A DNA stretch of 64,000 nt. Origin: Bacillota bacterium (GTDB lineage Bacteria; Bacillota; UBA4882; UBA8346). The translations under genes were made by a program, and so were the position numbers. The stretch is from assembly GCA_023429995.1 (NCBI GenBank), contig JAEZCE010000093.1:124001-188000 (forward strand), written 5' to 3'. Numbering within the stretch: position 1 is the stretch's first letter; each line of letters opens with the position of its first letter. The notes beneath the pieces are model-generated. The model was not told where the DNA came from. It worked only from the letters and a program-made list of their open reading frames with translations, and made no database searches. Of this stretch, positions 18,174-25,751 are shown one piece after another.

Positions 18174-19187
18174 ATGGATATGGGAAACGCCCGAAAGCGT
18201 ATATTACATACGGAAGAGCCACCCCAAGGGCATCTTAATTTGCTGGGGTACGTGGTATGTCCGTTGAAACAGATTTTTAGGGAAGGCATGGAAGAGACAC
18301 TTGCCGGTGAACATAATGGGGGCGGGGATTTCAACTGTTTTGTTCCGATGGGATGCGGGGGCGAAGACCCATACGAAAACATATGGCAAGTCGATCATAT
18401 TGAGGCGTTTCCGGATATGGTAGTCTCGGTGGGATTTGATAATCTGTTTAAAAAGCGTTTCATGGAAAAATTTATCAAGGGCGGCGATTTTCAATCAGTC
18501 CAAATAGCGCCGGCGCCGGCTGTTTTCACCGATTGCGGAATACCCGATCCGGAGAACCATTATACCATTTATAGTATTTTTCCGTATATTTTTTTAATTG
18601 ATCGGCGCCGCCTGGGAACGAGGCCTGTACCGAAACGATGGAGTGATTTATTGGATCCTGTCTATCACCGGGAAATTATTATCGGCGGTTCCGAAGACGA
18701 AGTCAACGAATTGTTGATGCTCTCGGTATTTAAAGAACATGGAAACGAGGGGCTCAAACAGCTGGCTGTAAACACCAAGGATGCCTGGCACGCATCGAAA
18801 ATGGCGAAAACGGCCGGCAACGGCAGTCCGTCCGGGGCTGCTATTTATGTGATGCCGTGGTTCTTTGCCAAAACTTGTCCCCGGACCGAAGTCACTGCGA
18901 TCATCTGGCCGGAAGACGGCGCTTTGGCAAACCCAATGTATTTGCTGGTTAAAAAAACAAAGCTTCAAGAGTTAAAGCCTTTATATCAATATGTCACCGG
19001 AAGGGAATTGGGGGAAAAAGCGGCCAAGTCATTTTTTCCGGTGTTGCATCCGTTGGTGGATAATCAACTGCCTCCGGGCGCTAAATTCAAATGGCTCGGG
19101 TGGGATTATATCAACCAAACCGATATGGGGGAAGAAATCCTGAAAACCACCGGCCTATTTTTACGGGAATGGAAGAATGGGAGGTAG
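18174..19187 (+). CDS. Cytoplasmic ABC-binding-protein-like protein
   Basis: A 337-aa protein with the overall look of an iron-type extracellular solute-binding protein (IFPYIFLIDRRRLG, RWSDLLDPVYHREIIIGG, GAAIYVMPWFFAK, WPEDGALANPMYLLV) but with no signal peptide or lipobox, so it probably stays in the cytosol. Cysteines occur in VVCPLK, NCFVPMGCGGEDPYEN and FAKTCPRTE. AAGGAGGT precedes the ATG. It is the first gene of an operon continuing seven bases later into a HypB/UreG-like GTPase, then a soluble ABC ATPase and two methyltransferases. A cytosolic carrier or chaperone for a metal or metallocofactor is inferred. I recognise the fold family but know no established function. Confidence 0.65.
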   Translation: MDMGNARKRILHTEEPPQGHLNLLGYVVCPLKQIFREGMEETLAGEHNGGGDFNCFVPMGCGGEDPYENIWQVDHIEAFPDMVVSVGFDNLFKKRFMEKFIKGGDFQSVQIAPAPAVFTDCGIPDPENHYTIYSIFPYIFLIDRRRLGTRPVPKRWSDLLDPVYHREIIIGGSEDEVNELLMLSVFKEHGNEGLKQLAVNTKDAWHASKMAKTAGNGSPSGAAIYVMPWFFAKTCPRTEVTAIIWPEDGALANPMYLLVKKTKLQELKPLYQYVTGRELGEKAAKSFFPVLHPLVDNQLPPGAKFKWLGWDYINQTDMGEEILKTTGLFLREWKNGR

Positions 19188-19193
19188 GGAAAG

Positions 19194-19877
19194 ATGCGTC
19201 TGGTTACAGTGGCCGGGCCACCCTCTTCCGGAAAAACCTCGGTCATTCTGAAGACGGTTGAGACTTTACGATCAGAAGGCTTAAAGATTGGAATCGTCAA
19301 ATTCGACTGCCTTTCCACCTTTGATGATCAGCTTTATGAAAAAGCAGGATTGCCTGTGCAAGTCGGCTATTCCGGCAACCTTTGCCCGGATCATTTTTTC
19401 GTCACCAATATTGATGATTGTGTCGGATGGGGGAAAAGTCAAAGATTGGATTTGTTAATCAGCGAAAGCGCCGGTTTGTGCAACCGCTGTTCGCCCCATA
19501 TCAAAGGAGTATTGGCGGTTTGCGTGATCGATAACTTGGCGGGGATTCAAACCCCGAAAAAAATCGGTCCGATGCTGAAGTTAGCCGATATTGTGGTGAT
19601 TACCAAAGGGGATATTGTGTCTCAAGCGGAACGGGAAGTATTTTCTTTTAAAGTCAAACAGGCCAGCCCCAAGTCTTCCATACTTTTTGTCAATGGAATC
19701 ACCGGTCAGGGAGCTTTCGATTTGGGACTGCGGCTTCAGGAGGCTCCGGAAACCGGATCGTTGGAAGGGAACCGAATCCGGTTTTCGATGCCTTCGGCGA
19801 TTTGTCCTTATTGTGTCGGAGAGACCCGGATCGGAAAAGATCATCAGCACGGCAATGTTAAGAAAATGACCTTTTAA
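19194..19877 (+). CDS. HypB/UreG-like metallochaperone GTPase, paralog 1
   Basis: A 227-aa SIMIBI-class GTPase. The P-loop is AGPPSSGKTS near residue 6 and the guanine-specificity motif is TKGD near residue 141. Three cysteine motifs stand out: GNLCPDHFF near 63, SAGLCNRCSPH near 98, and CPYCVGETRIG near the C-terminus. The middle motif lies where HypB has its ENVGNLVCP metal-binding segment. Relatives of this class (HypB, UreG, CooC) use GTP or ATP to deliver nickel or cobalt. It is clearly paralogous to the GTPase at 36188, sharing YSG(N/D)LCPDH, AGLC-x-RCSP and VSQAEREV. GGAGGT lies before the ATG. The metal or cofactor handled is unknown. Confidence 0.8.
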   Translation: MRLVTVAGPPSSGKTSVILKTVETLRSEGLKIGIVKFDCLSTFDDQLYEKAGLPVQVGYSGNLCPDHFFVTNIDDCVGWGKSQRLDLLISESAGLCNRCSPHIKGVLAVCVIDNLAGIQTPKKIGPMLKLADIVVITKGDIVSQAEREVFSFKVKQASPKSSILFVNGITGQGAFDLGLRLQEAPETGSLEGNRIRFSMPSAICPYCVGETRIGKDHQHGNVKKMTF

Positions 19878-19879
19878 AA

Positions 19880-20007
19880 CGGTTATTGGCGATTGGCTGC
19901 TTGTCGTAGGCTGTTGGCTTCCATTCGGCCTTTTGTTGGAGCTGGGAAATTAACCGTGATCACCTAATGCTATAGCGCATGGCTAATAGCCAATAGCTAA
20001 CCGCCTA
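19880..20007. repeat. Imperfect inverted repeat (TAGCCAATAGCTAA family)
   Basis: The left arm CGGTTATTGGCGATTGGCTG and the right arm GCTAATAGCCAATAGCTAA followed by CCG are approximate reverse complements flanking about 70 bases. It separates the GTPase gene from the ABC ATPase gene inside one operon. It is a third sequence type of palindromic intergenic repeat in this window. No gene is present. Confidence 0.55.
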
Positions 20008-20011
20008 AAGG

Positions 20012-21100
20012 ATGGGATGTGACAAATTGAAGGATGAAGATTTGCTTTCTTTACCCGTGGATGAAATTTTGGCAAGATATCCGTTTGCGGTTGATTTCTT
20101 TCGTTCTTGCGGATTGCAGGAGATTCCTGGCGGGGTTAGGCTAACCAATTGGCTCTCTGATCTTGAGCCTGAATATTGGGAAGATTCGGGGATTAGCCAA
20201 GAGCAGTTTTTGAGTAATTTCCGGTCTTTTATTCAAGAGATGCTTGCGCATGAAAAAGCTTCCGCTCTGAAAATGGATACCATTACGGTTCTCGGCGGCA
20301 GGGATAAGAGCGGATATCCCGAAAATACCAGCCTTGTTTTAAAACCCGGTCAAATCGTCAGCCTTGTCGGCCCGACCGGTTCGGGGAAGAGCAGGCTGTT
20401 ATCGGATATCGAATGTTTGGCCCAGGGCGATACGCCGACTCATAGAAAAATCTTATTGAATGGGGCGCCCCCTGATCAAAACCAACGGGTTTCACTGGAA
20501 CAAAAAATAGTCGCTCAAATCTCACAAAATATGAATTTTGTAGTGGATTTGACAGTGGACGAATTTGTAATGATGCATGCGGAGAGTCGAATGATACCCG
20601 GGGCCCGGGGGACGGTTCGGGATGTAATCGCCTGCGCCAATGAATTGGCCGGCGAGAAATTCAGCCCGGAGGTTCCGGTTACCCAGCTTAGCGGCGGCCA
20701 ATCGCGGGCTTTAATGATCGCCGATACGGCGTTGTTGAGCGGTTCGCCAATCATATTGATTGATGAAATTGAAAACGCCGGGGTCGACCGGAAGAAAGCT
20801 TTGAAGCTATTGGTGCGAAAGGAAAAAATCGTCCTGATGTCGACCCATGACCCGTTACTGGCTTTAATGGGGGAGCGCCGGGTTGTCATTCAAAATGGAG
20901 GAATCCGGCAAATTATTGAGACAAGCGAGTTAGAACGGAAAAATATGAAATTGCTGCAAAAAATGGACGCCAAAATCATGGAGTTGCGAGGGAAGTTGCG
21001 CAACGGCCAAAGGATCGAATTTGATCTCCGCACTTATTTGGCTTCGGTTATGGAAGGGGATTTCGAGGGTGAATCCGATAAACCGCTTATCAAGAATTGA
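20012..21100 (+). CDS. Soluble ABC ATPase with N-terminal DUF1858-like domain
   Basis: A 362-aa ATPase. Residues 5 to about 75 resemble a DUF1858-type helical domain (LPVDEILARYPFAVDFF) but lack its cysteines. From about 95 on there is an ABC nucleotide-binding domain: Walker A VGPTGSGKSR, signature LSGGQSRALM, Walker B ILIDEIENAG, and an H-loop in STHDPLLAL. No membrane segments or permease gene accompany it, so it is not a conventional transporter subunit. The core closely resembles the ATPase at 35385 (SDIECLAQGDT versus TDIELLAQGDT). ATP-driven remodelling or metal insertion together with the neighbouring GTPase is inferred. The ribosome site for ATG 20012 is poor, and TTG 20027 is an alternative start. 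Confidence 0.75.
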   Translation: MGCDKLKDEDLLSLPVDEILARYPFAVDFFRSCGLQEIPGGVRLTNWLSDLEPEYWEDSGISQEQFLSNFRSFIQEMLAHEKASALKMDTITVLGGRDKSGYPENTSLVLKPGQIVSLVGPTGSGKSRLLSDIECLAQGDTPTHRKILLNGAPPDQNQRVSLEQKIVAQISQNMNFVVDLTVDEFVMMHAESRMIPGARGTVRDVIACANELAGEKFSPEVPVTQLSGGQSRALMIADTALLSGSPIILIDEIENAGVDRKKALKLLVRKEKIVLMSTHDPLLALMGERRVVIQNGGIRQIIETSELERKNMKLLQKMDAKIMELRGKLRNGQRIEFDLRTYLASVMEGDFEGESDKPLIKN

Positions 21101-21187
21101 GTTCCCGAAAGAGCGGGGCTAAACGTGGAATGGAAGAACGGAGTCGATTTTCAAACGGGGTAAAGCTGAAAAAGGAGTTGAATTATC

Positions 21188-21814
21188 TTGGAAAATAAGG
21201 CTTCGGAGTTTGACGAGATTGCGAGTAATGTTTTTGCGCCGATCTATCCGGTTATCGCCAAACAAATCATTGAATCTACCGGAATTATCAGGGGAAAATG
21301 CCTTGATCTCGGCAGCGGCGGGGGACATCTTGGAATTGCTCTGGCCCAAGCCGCGGATTTACATGTAAGTCTGCTTGATTGTTCTTTTGATGCGATTCAA
21401 CTGGCGGAAAAACGAATTAAGGGGTTGCATTTAACCGGCCGGGTGGATTCCTGCCAAGGAGACGTCCATCAGATGCTGTTTGAAAACGGATCGTTTCAAC
21501 TAATCGTTAGCCGGGGATCGGTTTGGTTTTGGAAAGACCATCTAAAAGCGTTTGGTGAGATTCAGCGGGTGCTGGAACCCGGAGGTAAAGCATATATTGG
21601 CGGGGGTTTTGGTACGGAAGCATTGCACCGGGATATTGTGAAGACAATGTCCGGTCGTGAGCCGGATTGGGAAAACAGGGTCAAAGGGTATAGGGGGAGA
21701 CATACGGGAGAAAGTATGGTTGCAACTTTAACCGATCTGGGCATTGAGCGTAACTGTATAAAAATTATTGATAATGAATCAGGGTTGTGGATTCTTTTTG
21801 CGAAAAAGGAGTGA
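21188..21814 (+). CDS. SAM-dependent methyltransferase (class I), copy 1
   Basis: A 208-aa class I methyltransferase. SAM-binding motif I is CLDLGSGGGHLGIALA, an acidic residue follows in SLLDCSFDAIQLAE, and post-motif elements include RVLEPGGKAYIGGGFG. It starts with TTG at 21188 behind AAAAAGGAG. It is followed at once by a second, related methyltransferase, both in the GTPase/ABC ATPase operon. Because both enzymes share the IGGGF segment, they may act on the same or successive intermediates. The substrate is unknown; a cofactor precursor is inferred from context. Confidence 0.8.
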   Translation: MENKASEFDEIASNVFAPIYPVIAKQIIESTGIIRGKCLDLGSGGGHLGIALAQAADLHVSLLDCSFDAIQLAEKRIKGLHLTGRVDSCQGDVHQMLFENGSFQLIVSRGSVWFWKDHLKAFGEIQRVLEPGGKAYIGGGFGTEALHRDIVKTMSGREPDWENRVKGYRGRHTGESMVATLTDLGIERNCIKIIDNESGLWILFAKKE

Positions 21815-21819
21815 AGAAA

Positions 21820-22464
21820 ATGATAACGATGCGTTCAAAAATGCAAAAAATGAACCGGGCCCTTTTATATTCGTCCTATTTGGATGCAGCAAAGCAAATT
21901 CAACATAAAACCGGTATTTACAGCGGTAATTGTCTGGAAATTTCCGCCGGCAATGGGCTACTGGGAATGGCCTTGGCCCAAAATTCCCCACTGCATGTTT
22001 TTTTAATGGAGAGTTCTAAGGATATGCTAAGCAAGGTTGGGGCCAATCTCCGAGTCAGCGGTTTGGAAAATCAAAATCAGGTTCGGCTCGTTAAAGGGAG
22101 TCCGGCTAAAATTCCACTGGGCGATGCCACAATGGATTTGGTAGTCAGCCGGAGTTCGATTTTTTTTTGGCCAAACCGGGTCAAAACCTTTCGAGAAATC
22201 TACCGGGTTTTGGCGCCGGGGGGTATGGCTTGCATCGGCGGGGGATTTTGGAATGAAGAAATCAAACGCCAGGTTGAAGGGAAGTTGGAAGCGTACAATC
22301 CGAAACTATTGGGACAATTGAGCGGTTATATTTGGAGGCAGAGTGCCGAATCTTTGGCTTCGCAGATGATTGCGGCCGGAATTAATTCCTATGAAATGAA
22401 TTGCGGCGATGACGGACTGTGGATTTTTATCAGAAAATCCGTGATCAAACAGGTGGTCTCGTAA
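21820..22464 (+). CDS. SAM-methyltransferase-like protein, copy 2 (altered motif I)
   Basis: About 214 aa, related to the protein encoded just upstream: RVLAPGGMACIGGGFWNEEI matches its counterpart. The SAM motif I is changed from DLGSGGGHLG to EISAGNGLLG, which may weaken SAM binding. It could be a divergent enzyme or a non-catalytic partner forming a heterodimer; the sequence does not decide. I chose ATG 21820, with GGAG eight bases upstream, rather than an upstream codon inside the previous gene. It is the last gene of the operon that starts at 18174. Confidence 0.7.
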   Translation: MITMRSKMQKMNRALLYSSYLDAAKQIQHKTGIYSGNCLEISAGNGLLGMALAQNSPLHVFLMESSKDMLSKVGANLRVSGLENQNQVRLVKGSPAKIPLGDATMDLVVSRSSIFFWPNRVKTFREIYRVLAPGGMACIGGGFWNEEIKRQVEGKLEAYNPKLLGQLSGYIWRQSAESLASQMIAAGINSYEMNCGDDGLWIFIRKSVIKQVVS

Positions 22465-22569
22465 TCAGAACCCTAAAATGACTTTGTGATAACAGTATTT
22501 TTTTTAAAACCATCTCGAAGAAGGGATGGTTCTGTGTTATATATATGTTATATATTCTCAAAATTGGTA

Positions 22570-22632
22570 TTGCATTTTTAAAAAACATGACATATAATTA
22601 TCATCGAGTTAGTTTATGTTAGTTGATGTTAG
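22570..22632 (+). promoter_or_regulatory. Promoter plus direct-repeat operator, site 2
   Basis: TTGCAT at 22570-22575 and TATAAT at 22593-22598 have a 17-base spacer. The 21-base element at 22612-22632 (ATGTTAG-TTG-ATGTTAG core) is identical to that at 18084-18104. Just upstream, at 22534-22556, is a direct repeat of TGTTATATAT, and a TATAACAT word follows near 22680. It controls the porin/importer operon that begins at 22739. Confidence 0.8.
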
Positions 22633-22738
22633 TCGGTGATGGCAAAAATTAAGTCAAAATAATTTATAAATATCACACATATAACATAGACTTGCTTGCT
22701 TAAATATTTTAATCCATTAACCAAGGAGGCATTCGTTA

Positions 22739-23794
22739 ATGAAAAGAGCATTCATACCGGTTTTATCTTTAGTTCTATGGATACTATTGGTTTCAGTCAG
22801 TTCCGCGGCGGTGTCGGTCGGCGGTAATTTTAGGGCTTGGTATCAAACGGCTGACGATGAATCATTATCTTCCGATTCTTCTATCAGCACCTTCCGTTTT
22901 GACCGAATCGCTTTCAGCGTTAGTGCTGATGCCAGCCAAACCAGCGGCTTCTCCGGGGGGATCCAGTTTTTTCAAATCGGCAAAAATAGTAATGAGGGAA
23001 ATTCGAAAGTAGATATTCGGGTCGATAGCGGTTATTTTTACCAAAAAGCAATTTTGAACGATAGTGATGAACTGGATTTCGGGTATTTCAAATTACCGTT
23101 TGGTATTGAAAAAGGATTTCAAATCATCTCGCTGGATAATTCATTGAGTGGCCAAGCGCTGGGTTCCACGAAAAAATCTATCGGCCTTAAGTATCAGGGA
23201 AAAGCAGGAACCTTCGGATATGCATTTGCCGTTGCAAATGCCAATAACGGCGGAGACTATAATCAATCGTCCGATAAAACCAGTAAGGGGTTTGATACCG
23301 CGCTCCGTTTAACCTATGGCCCCCTGCCGTGCTTGAAAATGGGCTTGGGGTATATGAATGACGTTGTTAACAGCAGTACTGCCAATTCTTTGGGAGTATT
23401 CGACGTCACCAGCGGGGTTGGCCCTTTCAATCTTTCGGCGGAGTATGTTTCGGTGGCCCCCGATTCCTTAGACGCAATGACAGGTGTCTATGGCGAATTG
23501 TCCTGTCAACTCAGCAAAACATTCAGTGTCTACACAGGCAGGGCTGTGAGCTTGTCCGGTGAAAATAACGGCAAGAAATTAATCGAGTATTTAGCCAATA
23601 CGAACAAAAACAACTGGTACATATTGGGAAGTTCAACCGGAACCGGTTACAATTTCGCGGTACAAGACAACTGGACACTAATTGGCGCTAAATATCAACT
23701 TGCAGTCAAGACTGCGCTACAAGCGGAGTTTCTGCAACAGGATGCCGATGATGCCAAGTGGATTGGCGGTATACGGTTAATGGTCGAGTTTTAA
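22739..23794 (+). CDS. Outer-membrane porin-like beta-barrel
   Basis: A 351-aa protein with a signal peptide (hydrophobic residues about 5-22, ending SSAAVS). Alternating beta-strand patterns run through the mature part, such as NFRAWYQTADDES and DFGYFKLPFGIE, and the last residues are RLMVEF, a C-terminal Phe typical of barrels inserted by BamA. Phosphate-selective-porin-like features are suggested but not proven. It is the first gene after the site 2 promoter and precedes FecCD-type importer genes, so it probably provides outer-membrane entry for the same ligand. AAGGAGG precedes the ATG. Its presence implies an outer membrane. Confidence 0.75.
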   Translation: MKRAFIPVLSLVLWILLVSVSSAAVSVGGNFRAWYQTADDESLSSDSSISTFRFDRIAFSVSADASQTSGFSGGIQFFQIGKNSNEGNSKVDIRVDSGYFYQKAILNDSDELDFGYFKLPFGIEKGFQIISLDNSLSGQALGSTKKSIGLKYQGKAGTFGYAFAVANANNGGDYNQSSDKTSKGFDTALRLTYGPLPCLKMGLGYMNDVVNSSTANSLGVFDVTSGVGPFNLSAEYVSVAPDSLDAMTGVYGELSCQLSKTFSVYTGRAVSLSGENNGKKLIEYLANTNKNNWYILGSSTGTGYNFAVQDNWTLIGAKYQLAVKTALQAEFLQQDADDAKWIGGIRLMVEF

Positions 23795-23836
23795 GACCGG
23801 ATTGGCGCATTTTGTTTGCAAGGGGTGAGCGGCTCG

Positions 23837-24919
23837 ATGAGTATGAAGGAAATGGAGCTCCAGGATAAATCGCAAATCAATGAATTATCGAACCATAAAA
23901 AAACGAAGCGCTGGAATTTGCCGGCGATATCGGTTCTTGCTTTATTATTGCTGCTAACGGTATTTGCTTCATTGGCGATAGGACGCTATAGGATATCTTT
24001 ACAACAGTTCATCCAGATTGTCGGCGTTAAAATTTTTGGCTGGAAGCTATCGATACCTCAGACACTGAATACGGTGATATTATCCGTCCGTGTGCCGCGA
24101 ATCTTTGCAGCGATGCTGGTTGGAGGATCCTTGTCGATATCGGGCGCCGCCTATCAGGGTTTATTTCGGAATCCGATGGTATCGCCGGATATATTGGGGG
24201 CGGCGGCTGGAGCCGGTTTTGGAGCGGCGATTGCCATTTTGTTTTCCTTCAGCATGGTTGGTATTCAGCTCTCTGCTTTTTTATTCGGATTGATTGCCGT
24301 GGCCATCACCTATTTTCTTAGCGCAATGATCAGCCGGGGCAATCATGCCGTTTTAGTTTTGGTCCTTACCGGAATGGTGGTTTCAACCCTATTTTCTTCT
24401 CTTATTTCGATGATCAAATATGTGGCGGATCCATACAGCAAACTGCCGGCTATTACTTTTTGGCTGATGGGCGGTCTTTCTTCAGTGGGCGCAAAGGATA
24501 ATCTTATTGTGTTGGCTCCGATGCTGCTGGGGGCTATTCCATTAATGCTGTTACGGTGGAAATTGAATGCGCTTTCCTTCGGCGAGGAAGAAGCGAAATC
24601 TCTGGGAGTTGATACTTCTAAACTCCGGTTGGTGATCATCATTTGTTCAACGCTATTAACGGCCGCCGCGGTTTCGATCAGCGGAATGGTCGGCTGGATC
24701 GGTTTAATTATACCCCATCTGGCCCGGATGATTGTGGGACCCAATTATAAAATGCTGCTTCCAGCTTCGATGTTAATCGGGACCACCTTCTTATTGCTGG
24801 TTGATGATGTAGCCCGCAGCGCGTTTGTCATGGAAATTCCTTTGGGGATATTAACGGCTTTGATTGGAGCTCCTTTCTTTGTTTATCTGCTCATCAAAGG
24901 AAAGAAGGGATGGCTGTGA
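23837..24919 (+). CDS. FecCD/BtuC-family ABC permease
   Basis: About 360 aa, polytopic, of the family that imports ferric siderophores, haem, cobalamin or, in MolB, molybdate. Typical segments are ASLAIGRYRIS, VRVPRIFAAMLVGG, GAAYQGLFRNPMVSPDILG, FWLMGGLSS and GWIGLIIPHLAR. I chose ATG 23837 because AAGGGGTGA lies eight bases upstream; the longer reading would begin with TTG 23816. It overlaps the ATPase gene by ten bases. The ligand is not determined by sequence. Co-regulation with the GTPase operon suggests a metal or corrinoid/tetrapyrrole-like cofactor (inference). Confidence 0.88.
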   Translation: MSMKEMELQDKSQINELSNHKKTKRWNLPAISVLALLLLLTVFASLAIGRYRISLQQFIQIVGVKIFGWKLSIPQTLNTVILSVRVPRIFAAMLVGGSLSISGAAYQGLFRNPMVSPDILGAAAGAGFGAAIAILFSFSMVGIQLSAFLFGLIAVAITYFLSAMISRGNHAVLVLVLTGMVVSTLFSSLISMIKYVADPYSKLPAITFWLMGGLSSVGAKDNLIVLAPMLLGAIPLMLLRWKLNALSFGEEEAKSLGVDTSKLRLVIIICSTLLTAAAVSISGMVGWIGLIIPHLARMIVGPNYKMLLPASMLIGTTFLLLVDDVARSAFVMEIPLGILTALIGAPFFVYLLIKGKKGWL

Positions 24920-25698
24920 GACTAGAAGTCAATCGTGCCATATGCGGATATGGGAAGCGGACTGTCCTGGAGGGCATTTCATTGGACCTGAATTCGGGAG
25001 AAATTTTATGCCTGCTTGGTCCCAATGGAGTTGGCAAAACGACTTTGTTTAAAACCATTTTGGGATTTTTAAAAATGCAAGGCGGGGAAATATTGCTGGA
25101 TGGCGAGAATATTCGCCATTGGTCCAGAAACCGATTGGCCAAAGCGATTGGTTATGTACCGCAGGCTCATACTCCGCCCTTCCCCTTTAAGGTTTTGGAT
25201 GTGGTGGTAATGGGACGGACGGCGCACTTAGGCCCGTTTGCCACTCCTTCCAAGAAAGATGTCCAAATTGCGGAAGCCGCTTTGGATACTTTGGAAATTT
25301 CTTTTTTGGGAGACCGGGTTTATACCGAAATCAGCGGCGGGGAAAGACAGATGGTCTTGATTGCCAGGGCTCTGACCCAAGAGCCGCAAATTTTGGTAAT
25401 GGATGAGCCCACTTCCAATCTGGATTTCGGCAATCAAATCCGGGTATTGTCGCAAATTAATAAACTGGCGCAGCGGGGGCTGGGTATAATCATGACCTCG
25501 CATTTTCCCGATCATGCTTTCCTCTGTTCCACCAAAGTCGCCCTGCTCCAAAAGGACAACACATTTTTAATCGGCGCCGTCGATGAAGTCATTTCAGAAG
25601 AAAACCTAAAAGCGGCTTATGGGATTGATGTCAAAATCGTCAGTACGGTAAATGATTTCGGTGAACGAATTAAGACTTGTATCCCGTTGCTCAATTGA
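24910..25698 (+). CDS. ABC importer ATP-binding protein (FecE/BtuD type)
   Basis: A 262-aa importer ATPase. Walker A is LGPNGVGKTT, the Q-loop lies near YVPQAHTPP, the signature is ISGGERQMVLIARAL, Walker B is ILVMDEPTSNLD, and the switch histidine is in MTSHFPDHA. It pairs with the permease gene it overlaps. Sequence and length are ordinary for the FecE/BtuD group, in contrast to the soluble ABC ATPase at 20012, which has no permease. Confidence 0.9.
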   Translation: MAVRLEVNRAICGYGKRTVLEGISLDLNSGEILCLLGPNGVGKTTLFKTILGFLKMQGGEILLDGENIRHWSRNRLAKAIGYVPQAHTPPFPFKVLDVVVMGRTAHLGPFATPSKKDVQIAEAALDTLEISFLGDRVYTEISGGERQMVLIARALTQEPQILVMDEPTSNLDFGNQIRVLSQINKLAQRGLGIIMTSHFPDHAFLCSTKVALLQKDNTFLIGAVDEVISEENLKAAYGIDVKIVSTVNDFGERIKTCIPLLN

Positions 25699-25751
25699 AG
25701 ATAGCAACTCTATGTTCAATCAATGAACGGGAGAAAGGAAGTAAGTGGAAG

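Noticed and set aside
18174..19187. Calling this protein a normal periplasmic importer subunit
   Set aside because: No signal peptide or lipobox is present and no permease gene lies in its operon.
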